Positions 1 through 10,477 of a stretch of 64,000 nucleotides of DNA are shown here, piece after piece. This stretch comes from Bacillus methanolicus (GTDB taxonomy: Bacteria > Bacillota > Bacilli > Bacillales > Cytobacillaceae). The stretch lies in contig NZ_PNFF01000001.1 of the NCBI RefSeq assembly GCF_028888695.1, positions 2,241,501-2,305,500 of the forward strand, read 5' to 3'. Position 1 is the first letter of the stretch. Every line of letters begins with the position of its first letter. Position numbers and translations under genes: made by a program. A model generated the notes under the pieces. The model worked only from the letters and a program-made list of their open reading frames with translations. It did not search any database and was not told the DNA's origin.

Positions 1-1574
1 TCAGCCTCTTGCAAACCTTTCTCTACAGAAGGATAACGGCTTCGATAACGGTTGCCGTATTGAATGACTTTCTCCGCCAATTTTGCATTCTCGACTAATT
101 CAATTGTTGAATCCATTAATTTATTAACAGTCAATACGGCAACCTCAAGGTATTTCCGGACAGAATTAATATTCAGCGGCTTTTCTTCAAGTCTGTCTAT
201 CACATTTTGAATACTTTCCTTCGCATCTTCCAATAAATATTGATATTCCTGAGATAAGCCCGGAATATTGCTTTTTGATACAAGGCGGATCATTTCTCCG
301 ACTTTTTTTGAAAGATCTTTTACTTGCTCCCGTGCTTCCATTTCATCTTTTCGCAAGGCCAGCAGTTTTTCTTCAAACTCCCTTTGTTCATCACGAACCT
401 GATCCAAAACTGCTTTCATTTCCTGCAATTCTTCACTTAGAACGGTTTGTGCAGTATCATTTTGTGCGAGACGCTCTAACAGAAGCTCATACCTTTTTTC
501 TAAATGGGCTAATCGTTTTTCAGAACGCGTTAAAACCTCCAGTTCCTGTTCCTGCAGGTGATAGCTCTCTTGGACATGGTCTGATTCCAATTTCAGTTTT
601 TCATTTTCTTCCAAAGTGATATCAAGAATCTCCTTAGCTCCCTGTACATTTTGGCTGATAAAATGTTTTGCGTGTACTTCTTTTTCAAGAAGGTCGAATA
701 AAAGCTCAATGCCTTCTTTCAACTCTTCAATTCCTTTTTGAACTTCCTCAATCTCAAGCTTTTCAATGTAGGATAAATATACTTCAAGCTGTTTTTCAAA
801 TCTTTCTGTCTCTTTCTCCAATGGAATATGGTCAAGAACATACCCTTGTGAGGCCATTTCCCGGTAGCCTTCCTTTAATTCTTTTATTTGCGAAGGAAGG
901 CTAGTCTGGCATTCCAACAATAATCTAGGAATGTCATCCATTTTTTGTTTGATTTTTTCAAGTCGTTCCTTTATAAACAGAACGGTTTCTCGTGCCTCAA
1001 GGTAATTTCCATTTTTTGTTTTTTCATCAAACTCTTGAAATTTGCCTATGATTTCATCAAGCTTTCGTTCAAGCTCATTCTCTGCTCTCCCGAAATTATG
1101 CCGATGTGCAAGCAGGGTTTTCTTGCTCTCCCGATAAAGTTCCTTTAACTCTTCTATTTCAGTTCTGTTTTTTTCCTCGCTGCCGACGAGATCATTCAGC
1201 TCGGTGAGAATGCATTGTATCTTCTCTTCTGTCTTTGAAAGCTTTTCTTCAATAAGCGCAATAATTTCCTTCGCCTTGCCGAATCTATATTTATCAATAT
1301 ACTCCTCGGCATCAAACAAGAGCTCTTCTACATCAGGCAAATCGGTTGTAACGATCTCATCCCATTCATGACGCCATCTTTCAAAAAGTTCCTCTGTTTG
1401 GCCGGTCATATTCAGTTGCTTTATTTTTGACATTTCGTCAAGTACGGGGCGGTCCATTATGTCGATTTTCCATGATTCAAGACGGTCTATTTCTTTATAG
1501 TATTTTTTTCTTATAAAAAAACCGGTCAAAAACAAACAAAAAATAATGATGAGTGCACCAATTATGTATTCCAT
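1..1574 (-). CDS. ezrA: Septation ring regulator EzrA (3' end cut by window edge)
   Basis: Reading the minus strand from ATG at 1574 gives about 524 codons without a stop, running off the left edge; the family is about 565 residues, so roughly the last 40 are missing. The protein starts with one membrane helix (about residues 3-22, rich in I, F and L) followed by charged R/K residues and then a long acidic, Glu/Lys/Leu-rich coiled-coil region. EzrA is a membrane-anchored, spectrin-like negative regulator of FtsZ ring assembly and also helps recruit penicillin-binding proteins. A GGGGG SD motif lies 7 bases before the ATG. The divergent neighbour hisJ and the following refZ match the order in B. 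subtilis. Confidence 0.93.
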   Translation of the reverse strand, partial: MEYIIGALIIIFCLFLTGFFIRKKYYKEIDRLESWKIDIMDRPVLDEMSKIKQLNMTGQTEELFERWRHEWDEIVTTDLPDVEELLFDAEEYIDKYRFGKAKEIIALIEEKLSKTEEKIQCILTELNDLVGSEEKNRTEIEELKELYRESKKTLLAHRHNFGRAENELERKLDEIIGKFQEFDEKTKNGNYLEARETVLFIKERLEKIKQKMDDIPRLLLECQTSLPSQIKELKEGYREMASQGYVLDHIPLEKETERFEKQLEVYLSYIEKLEIEEVQKGIEELKEGIELLFDLLEKEVHAKHFISQNVQGAKEILDITLEENEKLKLESDHVQESYHLQEQELEVLTRSEKRLAHLEKRYELLLERLAQNDTAQTVLSEELQEMKAVLDQVRDEQREFEEKLLALRKDEMEAREQVKDLSKKVGEMIRLVSKSNIPGLSQEYQYLLEDAKESIQNVIDRLEEKPLNINSVRKYLEVAVLTVNKLMDSTIELVENAKLAEKVIQYGNRYRSRYPSVEKGLQEA

Positions 1575-1760
1575 AATAAACCCCCAGTTTCAACACCGAA
1601 TTTGGAGCAGTTTTAGTTTTTATTTTATATAAATATTTTACGAATGTTCATTTCAATGTTTTTATGATACCATGTAAACGACAATTTTTGACTATTATTT
1701 TCTTTTTTTTTGATCAAAAAGCTTCGACATTTAGTTTTTTACAAGAGGAGGGAGACAAAG

Positions 1761-2573
1761 TTGAAAAAAGATGGGCATATACATACTCCATATTGCCCTC
1801 ACGGATCAAAAGATTCTTTTGAGGAATATATTGAACAAGCTATTTCGCTAGGGTTTGAGGAAATTACATTTACTGAGCATGCTCCATTGCCAAAAGGTTT
1901 TATCGATACAACCCCGACAAAAGACAGTGCGATGGATTTGAACAAACTTGAATCTTATCTCGATGATCTTGACCAGTTAAAGAAAAAATTCGAAGGGCGT
2001 ATAAAAATAAATACCGGGCTGGAAGTTGATTATATTGAAGGGTACGAAAAAGAAATTCGAAATTTTTTGAATGTTATTGGAAAAAGGCTTGATGATGCCA
2101 TTCTTTCCGTCCACTTTTTAAAATTCAATAATCGTTATGATTGTATCGACTACAGTCCAGGGGAATTTGAAAAAATAGCAAAAAGCTACGGGGGAGTAGA
2201 TGAAGTCTATAAAAAATACTACGAAACATTAGTGCTTTCGATAACCTCGGATCTAGGGCCATTTAAACCGAAACGAATCGGCCACATTACACTGATCCGG
2301 AAATTCCACCGTAAATTTCCGGCTTCGCATGAATTTAAGAATGAAATTGAAAATGTCCTTAATACAATAAAAAAATATAATTATGAAATTGACTATAACG
2401 GGGCAGGAACAATAAAACCTCTTTGCCGGGAGCCTTATCCGCCTGAATGGGCTGCGGAAAAAGCCATACAAATGGGCATTCCGCTTGTCTATGGATCGGA
2501 TGCCCACCATCGAAAAGAACTTGGCCAAGGCAGAGAAAAAATGAAATTTCTTAAAACGGGGCTGACTCAATAG
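1761..2573 (+). CDS. hisJ: Histidinol-phosphatase, PHP family
   Basis: Dephosphorylates L-histidinol phosphate, the penultimate step of histidine synthesis. The product is 270 residues (B. subtilis HisJ is about 268). It shows PHP-family metal-ligand motifs: DGHIHTPYCPHG at residues 4-15, TEHAP near residue 40, and a terminal GSDAHHRKELG. I chose TTG at 1761 because a GAGGAGGG SD lies 8-9 bases upstream; the upstream ATG at 1710 would add 17 residues with no family resemblance. It stands alone, away from other his genes, as in B. subtilis, and converges on refZ. Confidence 0.93.
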   Translation: MKKDGHIHTPYCPHGSKDSFEEYIEQAISLGFEEITFTEHAPLPKGFIDTTPTKDSAMDLNKLESYLDDLDQLKKKFEGRIKINTGLEVDYIEGYEKEIRNFLNVIGKRLDDAILSVHFLKFNNRYDCIDYSPGEFEKIAKSYGGVDEVYKKYYETLVLSITSDLGPFKPKRIGHITLIRKFHRKFPASHEFKNEIENVLNTIKKYNYEIDYNGAGTIKPLCREPYPPEWAAEKAIQMGIPLVYGSDAHHRKELGQGREKMKFLKTGLTQ

Positions 2574-2574
2574 C

Positions 2575-2593
2575 AAATGGGTCAGACCCATTT
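2575..2593. repeat. Perfect 9+1+9 palindrome with GGGTC/GACCC core
   Basis: AAATGGGTC, one A, then GACCCATTT: a perfect inverted repeat lying between the convergent stops of hisJ and refZ and overlapping the refZ stop. It has no long T run, so it would be a weak terminator at best. The GGGTCAG core recurs at the ends of two larger palindromes in this window (19591/21021 and 41345). Confidence 0.7.
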
Positions 2594-3227
2594 AATTGAT
2601 TACTGCCTCTTTTTTTACCTCTGACGGAGGCGTACACAAAACTCCGTCAATCCACTGAAAAATTTCCTGCAAATATTTTTTTGCAAAGTATTTTTCATGA
2701 AGAAAAACATGCAATACTTCTGTTACATAGTGGGTATTTAAGAAAGGCATAGACAAGAGGCTTTTAAATTGCAAAATCAGATAAGAAACAGAATGGCTTC
2801 TAAACTCCTTTTGTTCCATTCCTTTTTCAATAATTTTATGAAATAAGTAGCGCTCTTTGACATAATAGGTAGACATAATTTCCCGGACAACTTGTGAATC
2901 GATTGACATTTCCCTGAGTATAAACCTAGTTAAATGGATGTTTTTACATTGGAATTCGATAACGTTTGTGGCTATTTGTTTCAGGCAAAACGCAGCACCC
3001 GCATCTAGCAGGGAAAAACCTTTTTCAATTTCGGCCAGATAATTTTCGAAAAATGCCGTAAAACAGTACTCTAATAACCCGTGTTTATTTTGAAAATAAT
3101 AAGAAATATTGGCTGGGTTAACATTCGCTTTTTCTGCAATATCCCGCACCGATGTACCGTTATATCCCTTTGTATTGAACAATTCAATGGCTGCATTCAC
3201 AATTGCCTCTTTTGAATTTTTTCGCAC
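2592..3227 (-). CDS. refZ: TetR-family regulator of FtsZ, RefZ
   Basis: 211-residue TetR-type regulator. The N-terminal helix-turn-helix (about residues 1-50) contains TSVRDIAEKANVN followed by the typical ISYYFQNKHGLLEYCF. In B. subtilis, RefZ (YttP) is made at the start of sporulation, binds motifs flanking the origin region and affects FtsZ ring placement. Chosen start is GTG at 3227: GGAGGG lies 7 bases upstream and the length then fits the family (about 207). The ATG at 3251 would add eight residues, mostly encoded by the SD itself. Binding sites for RefZ were not identified here. Confidence 0.88.
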   Translation of the reverse strand: MRKNSKEAIVNAAIELFNTKGYNGTSVRDIAEKANVNPANISYYFQNKHGLLEYCFTAFFENYLAEIEKGFSLLDAGAAFCLKQIATNVIEFQCKNIHLTRFILREMSIDSQVVREIMSTYYVKERYLFHKIIEKGMEQKEFRSHSVSYLILQFKSLLSMPFLNTHYVTEVLHVFLHEKYFAKKYLQEIFQWIDGVLCTPPSEVKKEAVIN

Positions 3228-3381
3228 CCGGCTGCCCTCCCTCTCCGCCATTTTTCAGTCATACATTACCATTCTTTATTTCTCGTACCATTTCCTTTAA
3301 TTAATTCTCGACAAAGTCTCCTCTTTTTCTGCTGTTTTTGATAGAATTTATATTAAAATCCCTGAAAGCAAGGTGAAAACG

Positions 3382-3861
3382 GTGTTTCAAGTCGAAAAAT
3401 ATCGTGGTTCTAAAGAGGAAAACTATGAGCTTGTTATTAAGCAGCTTAAGTCTCTCCTCGAAGGAGAAACAAATCGAATTGCAAATTTAAGCAATGCTTC
3501 GGCTTTATTAAAACAGTTTTTAGACCGTACAAATTGGGTAGGTTTTTATTTGATGGATGGAGAAGAGCTCGTTCTTGGTCCGTTCCAAGGTCTTCCTGCA
3601 TGTGTCCGCATCCCGCTTGGAAAAGGAGTTTGCGGTACATCCGCTCAATTGCGGAAAACAATCAGGGTAGAAGACGTCCATCTTTTTCCTGGACATATTG
3701 CATGTGACCCTGCCTCCCAATCAGAAATCGTTGTGCCCATGATCAAAAACGGAGAATTATTGGGAGTCCTCGACATCGATTCGCCGGAAAAAAGTCGTTT
3801 CGATGAATTGGATCAGGAGAAATTAGAAAAATTTACAGAAGTGCTCGTACAATATTTATAA
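3382..3861 (+). CDS. ytsP: Free methionine-(R)-sulfoxide reductase (GAF-type)
   Basis: About 159 residues forming a single GAF domain. The three cysteines typical of the fRMsr family are visible in GLPACVRIP, GVCGTS and HIACDPASQSEI, followed by GVLDIDSP. Family role: reduces free methionine-R-sulfoxide using thioredoxin, so oxidative-damage repair in the cytoplasm. GTG at 3382 is preferred (AAGGTG 7-8 bases upstream, and family members begin with a short F-x-VEK motif); GTG at 3373 is an alternative. It sits between refZ and dgcP as ytsP does in B. subtilis. Confidence 0.88.
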   Translation: MFQVEKYRGSKEENYELVIKQLKSLLEGETNRIANLSNASALLKQFLDRTNWVGFYLMDGEELVLGPFQGLPACVRIPLGKGVCGTSAQLRKTIRVEDVHLFPGHIACDPASQSEIVVPMIKNGELLGVLDIDSPEKSRFDELDQEKLEKFTEVLVQYL

Positions 3862-3863
3862 GT

Positions 3864-3898
3864 AAAACCGGGCTAAATCCTAAAAGCCCGGTTTTTTT
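3864..3898 (+). terminator. Rho-independent terminator of ytsP
   Basis: Stem AAACCGGGCT / AGCCCGGTTT with a 10-base loop followed by TTTTTTT, starting just after the ytsP stop. Confidence 0.9.
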
Positions 3899-3918
3899 GT
3901 GTTTATATTGAAACGAAA

Positions 3919-3980
3919 GCTCATACATGTAGAACAACAGCTCATAAACGAGGTTAAAGACTCATAATTTAGAAGAAATT
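3919..3980. repeat. Short degenerate array of 20-bp GCTCATA units
   Basis: GCTCATA-type hexamers start at 3919, 3940 and 3960 (spacing 21 and 20). They match the core of the larger 20-bp-period array at 61984-62195. They lie in the gap between convergent ytsP and dgcP. Confidence 0.5.
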
Positions 3981-4056
3981 GATTTTTTCGGATCTGCTTT
4001 TTTGCAATTTTTTGAACACTCGAACTGATTTGTCATTCTACCATACATCCTAAATC

Positions 4057-5949
4057 TTAAACCTTCAGTCCGGTGTCTTCTTCTTGTATAACCACCTTGT
4101 TTTTTCCTGTACCCTTTGCTCTATAAAGTGCTTTGTCTGCACGTTTAAACAAGCTTTTTAAAGTATCATCGCTTCCGGATGTCCAATAAGAAACACCGCA
4201 GGAAATCGTTATTGGCGGGTTGGTGTTTTCGGACACCTTTTTGACCAGTCTTTCAGCAATTAAAGCACCTTTATCGATCGAAACTCGCGGCAAATAAATG
4301 GCCAGTTCTTCACCGCCCCATCTGGCGCCAATATCCGTGTTCCGAATATTGTCAAGTATCATATTCGCCACCTGAACAAGAATTTCGTCCCCAACTTGAT
4401 GGCCATATGTATCATTAATCAATTTAAAATTATCAATGTCAACTAAGATAAATGTACCCATATCATCCTCTGCCATAGAAAGATGAATGCGCTCATCCAA
4501 ATAATTGCGGGAATATAGCTTCGTCAGATGGTCAGTTACAACCATTCTTTCAAGCTCCTCCCGAAGCATCGAATTGGTTAATGCAAGTGTTGAGTGGTGA
4601 ATCAGCGATTGAAGCAATTTAAATGTTTCAAACGAAAAATGATAAGGATCACGATGCATAACAAGCGTAAACCCTTTCAATTTTTCGCTTTGTACCATCG
4701 GAACAGCCATAATGGACCTGAACCGTTCACTTATGATTTCAAGCTGCAGATTCAAATCTCCGATAAAAAGAGAGTCTTTTTCTTTTTGAATTTTATTTTT
4801 TATATATTTAATATAATGATTTGCCGGCTCCGTAAAGAAAAACGAAGTGCTTCCTTTCACAACTTCATATTTCTCATCGTCTTCGAGAAGAATAATAAAT
4901 CCGACTTCCTGTGCATCAAACGAACTAATGATCTGCTCAGACATAAATGTCATCATTTCAGTCAGCCGCAGGTTTGAATTAAGCCGTTGTGACGTTTCAT
5001 TAATCAATTGAAGGTCGGCGATTAATTTTCTTGATTGCTGGTACAGCTGAGCATTTTCAAGTGCTCCGCCGGCTGTATTTGCAAGAAGTGTAATAAATTC
5101 AACCTCGTTCTTCGGAAAAACAAGAGAATCCGGCGCAATAACCTGCAAAACACCGTACACACCCTGCTTTCCTTTTAAAGGTGCATAAAGCACGGACCGT
5201 TTCTCCTGTAAAGAATCTTCAATTTGGATTGTACCCGTTACATATGCCTGCATGGCAGCAATATTTTCACTATCATACTCTAAATCCTTAATCGGCAGAT
5301 CTCCATGGCTGTTATTATCATGGGACAGAAGCAAATAATATGTAAATGTCGGATAAACTTCCTGCAATGTGTAAATGATCTCTCCTAAAACATCATCTAT
5401 TTTCATTGAAGAGTGAAATTTCTCCGTCACCCGGAAAAGCTGCTGATATCTTTTTTTTTCGATCACAATTTTTGTCAGTGATTGAATTTTAATGAGAAAA
5501 ATCCCGCATTGCTCGCTTAATTCTTTTAGAAATTCATCTGAAAAGTGCTCAAAGCTGGATGGAATGTCTTCTTTTAAAGTTAATAAGCCGAAACAATTAG
5601 CTTCTCTGCGAATGAATAAGAACAGATCATCCGTTTCAAAACCCGGAATCGGAAGATGATCACGGTAAACCGAGCTTTTTTGGGCCAATTTTTCGAACTC
5701 GGCACATGAAATTTTCCGGGGAATAAACGTTTGTTTGAAATTTCTGTTCGTTGAAGACTCTACGACAAGCTTCTTGTTCCATTCATTACAGCAATAAAAA
5801 TTCACTTCAGAAGCCTTCGTTAAACTTCTGATAGCACCAAGCATTTCTTCAATTAATATATCATAGTTTAATAAGCCTTTGTCGGGATCAATCATATCAA
5901 ATAATCGGCTTTTTAATTTCAGAATCATATGGCTTTCAAGCAGATCCAT
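4057..5949 (-). CDS. dgcP: Diguanylate cyclase with GAF domains, DgcP
   Basis: 630 residues, the length of B. subtilis YtrP/DgcP. The N-terminal 450 residues contain at least two GAF-like sensor regions (for example SVLYAPLKGKQGVYGVLQVI and the stretch around SIMAVPMVQSEKLKGFTLV). The C-terminal GGDEF domain starts near residue 465 (VTDHLTKLYSRNYLDER), and the catalytic signature is GGEEL near residue 545 (ARWGGEELAIYLPR), an accepted active variant. Family role: makes cyclic di-GMP from two GTP. No RxxD inhibitory site was obvious ahead of GGEEL. No transmembrane segment is seen, so it is probably cytosolic. SD-like GGTGATG lies before the ATG at 5949. Divergent from rpsD. Confidence 0.9.
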   Translation of the reverse strand: MDLLESHMILKLKSRLFDMIDPDKGLLNYDILIEEMLGAIRSLTKASEVNFYCCNEWNKKLVVESSTNRNFKQTFIPRKISCAEFEKLAQKSSVYRDHLPIPGFETDDLFLFIRREANCFGLLTLKEDIPSSFEHFSDEFLKELSEQCGIFLIKIQSLTKIVIEKKRYQQLFRVTEKFHSSMKIDDVLGEIIYTLQEVYPTFTYYLLLSHDNNSHGDLPIKDLEYDSENIAAMQAYVTGTIQIEDSLQEKRSVLYAPLKGKQGVYGVLQVIAPDSLVFPKNEVEFITLLANTAGGALENAQLYQQSRKLIADLQLINETSQRLNSNLRLTEMMTFMSEQIISSFDAQEVGFIILLEDDEKYEVVKGSTSFFFTEPANHYIKYIKNKIQKEKDSLFIGDLNLQLEIISERFRSIMAVPMVQSEKLKGFTLVMHRDPYHFSFETFKLLQSLIHHSTLALTNSMLREELERMVVTDHLTKLYSRNYLDERIHLSMAEDDMGTFILVDIDNFKLINDTYGHQVGDEILVQVANMILDNIRNTDIGARWGGEELAIYLPRVSIDKGALIAERLVKKVSENTNPPITISCGVSYWTSGSDDTLKSLFKRADKALYRAKGTGKNKVVIQEEDTGLKV

Positions 5950-6223
5950 TCCATCATCACCTAATTATCTCTGCAGAGTTAAAAATTATGATCTATATCA
6001 AAAATTCTTTTCCTATAACCCTTATTATATATATGAATGAGTAAAATTTCCTATAAAAAATGTCTATTCCCTTACAAAAGTTACAATTTTACACCATTTA
6101 TTTCAATTCGATCACTCTTTTTCACAAAAACTGTAATTTTTATTATATCATATCTTTTTTCATCATTTCTTAAATATGAAAAAATATTTCGTATGGCCGA
6201 CGATGCAATCGCCAAAAAAACCT

Positions 6224-6252
6224 TGACTTTACATTTTGAAAAACTATATAAT
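6224..6252 (+). promoter_or_regulatory. Sigma-A promoter of rpsD
   Basis: TTGACT, a 17-base spacer, and a perfect TATAAT. Transcription would start near 6259, giving a leader of about 190 bases before rpsD. The stretch 5950-6223 upstream is AT-rich and shows nothing else convincing apart from the dgcP 5' region. Confidence 0.85.
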
Positions 6253-6258
6253 ATTCTT

Positions 6259-6451
6259 TGTGTAAAATATTGCAGCCTGTGTGAACACCTTAGTGTATCA
6301 TTTTGTTCCTCGCAAGAGACAGTCTCTGCGATGGTGTATTGGGTAACCCTCTGCTGCTGGGGCGAAGGTACATGAAAACAAAATGTGCACGATTGTTGTT
6401 TCACAACTGTTTTTATTTTACCTAAATAAAAACATAAAGGAGGAGTCATTC
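6259..6451 (+). promoter_or_regulatory. Structured rpsD leader, likely S4 autoregulatory
   Basis: About 190 bases between the promoter and rpsD, G/C-richer than the flanks and able to fold: a CGCA-GAGAC / GTCTC-TGCG hairpin around 6311-6330, further pairable segments at 6340-6372, and a GTTGT...ACAAC hairpin at 6393-6408. B. subtilis rpsD is known to be autogenously repressed by S4 through its leader, so this region is the natural candidate for the same control. The exact pseudoknot was not derived. Confidence 0.6.
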
Positions 6452-7054
6452 ATGGCTCGTTATACCGGTCCAAGCTGGAAAATTTCCCGCCGTCTTGGTA
6501 TTTCCCTGAGCGGTACCGGGAAAGAATTAGAAAAGCGTCCTTACGCTCCTGGACAACATGGTCCAAACCAACGCAAGAAGCTTACTGAATATGGATTGCA
6601 ATTGCAGGAAAAACAAAAGCTTCGTCATATGTACGGAGTAAACGAACGCCAATTCCGCAACCTTTTTGACAAAGCAGGAAAAATGCCTGGTATCCACGGT
6701 GAAAACTTCTTGATTCTTCTTGAATCACGTTTGGACAACGTTGTTTACCGTTTAGGCTTGGCTCGTACTCGCCGTCAAGCTCGCCAGCTTGTAAACCACG
6801 GACATATTTTAGTAGATGGTTCTCGCGTAGATATCCCATCTTACCGTGTAACACCTGGCCAAACAATCAGCGTTCGTGAAAAATCACGCAACCTTGACAT
6901 CATTAAAGAAGCGATTGAATTAAACAACTTCGTTCCTGACTTCTTAACTTTTGATGCTGACAAACTAGAAGGAACATACACTCGCTTGCCGGAGCGTTCT
7001 GAACTTCCTGCTGAAATTAACGAAGCTCTTATCGTTGAGTTCTATTCTCGTTAA
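6452..7054 (+). CDS. rpsD: 30S ribosomal protein S4
   Basis: 200 residues, the same as B. subtilis S4. It starts [18 protein letters not shown] and has the S4 RNA-binding domain at about 90-155 ([27 protein letters not shown]). It binds 16S rRNA early in small-subunit assembly. The ATG at 6452 has a strong AAAGGAGGAG SD; the longer reading from 6383 is part of the leader. This is the zinc-free type: the N-terminus lacks the four-cysteine pattern. Encoded alone, with its own promoter and terminator. Confidence 0.98.
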   Translation: MARYTGPSWKISRRLGISLSGTGKELEKRPYAPGQHGPNQRKKLTEYGLQLQEKQKLRHMYGVNERQFRNLFDKAGKMPGIHGENFLILLESRLDNVVYRLGLARTRRQARQLVNHGHILVDGSRVDIPSYRVTPGQTISVREKSRNLDIIKEAIELNNFVPDFLTFDADKLEGTYTRLPERSELPAEINEALIVEFYSR

Positions 7055-7061
7055 TAGCACG

Positions 7062-7093
7062 AAAACCAGCCATGTTTGGCTGGTTTTTTTTTG
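7062..7093 (+). terminator. rpsD terminator
   Basis: AAAACCAGCC / GGCTGGTTTT stem followed by a run of eight or more T. Confidence 0.92.
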
Positions 7094-7164
7094 CACTCAG
7101 GAGTTCCAAATTTGCGGGAGAAAGCAGGAAATTTGAAATTATAAGGAAATGGTATTAAGATATG

Positions 7165-7181
7165 TTCGAAAACGTTTACAA
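7165..7181 (+). promoter_or_regulatory. cre-like CcpA site ahead of the aldehyde dehydrogenase
   Basis: CGAAAACGTTTACA matches the catabolite-responsive element consensus TGWAANCGNTNWCA at 13 of 14 positions. Just downstream is a good SD-like AAGGGAGG (7184-7191) followed within nine bases by a stop and no gene. The rest of 7094-7366 holds two short inverted repeats (CGAGA...TCTCG near 7267-7288) but no clear sigma-A promoter. Confidence 0.55.
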
Positions 7182-7366
7182 CCAAGGGAGGTTTTTTATT
7201 TAATAAAATCTGAGAGCATAAGAATTGAATTGATCTTCATTTTATGAAATGGTCTTTATAAAGATACGAGATTTTAAAGATCTCTCGCAGGTTTAATCCC
7301 TGTCTTAGACCACCTGGAATGAAATAACTACGCAGATCTTTCATCAAAGAAGGGAGTATTCATTGT

Positions 7367-8827
7367 ATGAAACAATATCTTGAACTAAACAAAAGTTTTA
7401 TTAATGGTGAATGGGTTGAAGGATTAAGTACGAAATCCATTGATATTTTAAATCCTTATGATGATTCTGTTATTACGACAGTAAAATTAGCCACAACAGA
7501 ACAAACAAAGGAAGCTTTTGAAGCGGCGCAACAAGCACAGAAAAAATGGGCGAAATCTTCTGCAGAGGAAAGAAAAGCGGTCATCCAGAAAACAATAGAG
7601 TATCTTAAAGAGAATAAAGAATCAATTTTAGAGGCCCTTGTAGTAGAAACAGGCAGCTCATATATAAAAGCGGAAATGGAATATCTAGTTTCGTTAGATG
7701 AATTAGTAGAAGCGGAAAAAATGACAGAAGAGATTTATACGTATAAAGAACTTCCTTCTCCTATCGAAGGAAAAACGAATCGAATTTATCGATTACCGCT
7801 GGGAGTTATTTCATCGATTTCTCCATTTAATTTCCCGTTATTTATATCGATGAGAACCATTGCTCCTGCGATTGCATTAGGGAATGCTGTCGTTCATAAA
7901 CCGGATTTGAAAACTGCCTTAACCGGAGGCTCGATTATTGCAGCAGCGTTTGAATATGCCGGATTGCCAAAAGGTGTACTTAATGTGGTTTTAACGAATT
8001 CGAGAGAAATCGGAGATGAAATGTTAACAAATCCTCATGCTAAGATGGTCAGCTTTACCGGATCCACAGAGGCAGGAAAGCGTGTCGGAGCTGTTGCCGG
8101 TGGAGCTTTAAAACGGGTGGCATTGGAATTAGGCGGAAATGGCCCGTTTGTCGTGTTGAGCGATGCTGATGTAGATCGCGCAGTGGAGGCAGCAATATTT
8201 GGGAAGTTTTTACACCAAGGCCAAATTTGTATAATTGCAAATCGATTCATTGTTCATAAAGATGTGTATGATGAATTTGTACAGAAATTTGTGGAACGAG
8301 CCAAAGAGGTACCGTATGGAGATCCACGCAATCGTGAAAATGTGATTGGACCGATTATTGACCAACGCCAGTTAGAAAAAGCATTAAAAATAATTGAAGA
8401 TGCAAAAGCAGATGGAATTAAGGTAGCATTGGAAGGAAAACGAGTTGGAAATATCTTAACTCCAACTGTATTTGTAGATGTAGATAATGATAGTAAGTTG
8501 GCTCAAACGGAAGTGTTTTCACCGATTGCAATGATGATAAAAGCGGAAACAGATGAACAAGCGATTGAAATGGCGAATAGAACCGAATATGGCTTAAGTT
8601 CGGCTGTATTTACATCTGATCTTGAAAAAGGAACAAAACTAGCTTTAGAGATTGATAGCGGAATGACGCATGTAAATGACCAATCGGTTAACCTTCAAGC
8701 GAATATGCCATTTGGAGGAACAAAAGAAAGTGGATTAGGCCGTTTCGGAAATCCATGGATTGTAGAAGAATTTACAGTGACAAAATGGGTTTCAGTCCAA
8801 CAACAATACCGAAAATTTCCGTTTTAA
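7367..8827 (+). CDS. NAD(P)-dependent aldehyde dehydrogenase
   Basis: 486-residue member of the aldehyde dehydrogenase superfamily, closest by memory to the benzaldehyde/vanillin dehydrogenase type (YfmT/XylC-like). Visible features: SPFNFP at about 152-157, cofactor-contact Lys178 in HKPD, TGSTEAGK at 231-238, general base Glu254 in LELGGNGP, and nucleophile Cys288 in HQGQICI. It oxidises an aldehyde to an acid; the substrate cannot be told from sequence. It interrupts the rpsD-tyrS pair that is adjacent in B. subtilis and has its own cre-like site upstream, so it looks like an accessory catabolic gene under glucose repression. Confidence 0.85.
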   Translation: MKQYLELNKSFINGEWVEGLSTKSIDILNPYDDSVITTVKLATTEQTKEAFEAAQQAQKKWAKSSAEERKAVIQKTIEYLKENKESILEALVVETGSSYIKAEMEYLVSLDELVEAEKMTEEIYTYKELPSPIEGKTNRIYRLPLGVISSISPFNFPLFISMRTIAPAIALGNAVVHKPDLKTALTGGSIIAAAFEYAGLPKGVLNVVLTNSREIGDEMLTNPHAKMVSFTGSTEAGKRVGAVAGGALKRVALELGGNGPFVVLSDADVDRAVEAAIFGKFLHQGQICIIANRFIVHKDVYDEFVQKFVERAKEVPYGDPRNRENVIGPIIDQRQLEKALKIIEDAKADGIKVALEGKRVGNILTPTVFVDVDNDSKLAQTEVFSPIAMMIKAETDEQAIEMANRTEYGLSSAVFTSDLEKGTKLALEIDSGMTHVNDQSVNLQANMPFGGTKESGLGRFGNPWIVEEFTVTKWVSVQQQYRKFPF

Positions 8828-8880
8828 TAAATAAAAATCACCTAGGTTCAAGTACTGTAGCAAGATCCAATATTATTTTT

Positions 8881-8917
8881 AATGAACAAAGCCTTCCGGA
8901 ATGGAAGGCTTTGTTCA

Positions 8918-8919
<2 letters not shown>
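8881..8919. terminator. Bidirectional terminator between ALDH and tyrS
   Basis: Perfect 17-bp inverted repeat (AATGAACAAAGCCTTCC and its complement) with a 5-base loop. It overlaps the tyrS stop codon; T/A-rich flanks on both sides suit termination in either direction. Confidence 0.85.
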
Positions 8920-10460
<1,541 letters not shown>

Positions 10461-10477
10461 TAATTTACGATAAAGTG

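Noticed and set aside
2575-2593. Classical terminator between hisJ and refZ
   Set aside because: The palindrome has a one-base loop and no T run, so it does not fit a normal Rho-independent terminator; recorded as a repeat instead.
6037-6375. A 112-codon plus-strand gene upstream of rpsD
   Set aside because: It crosses the dgcP upstream region, the rpsD promoter and part of the leader; low-complexity Phe/Ser/Ile content and no SD.
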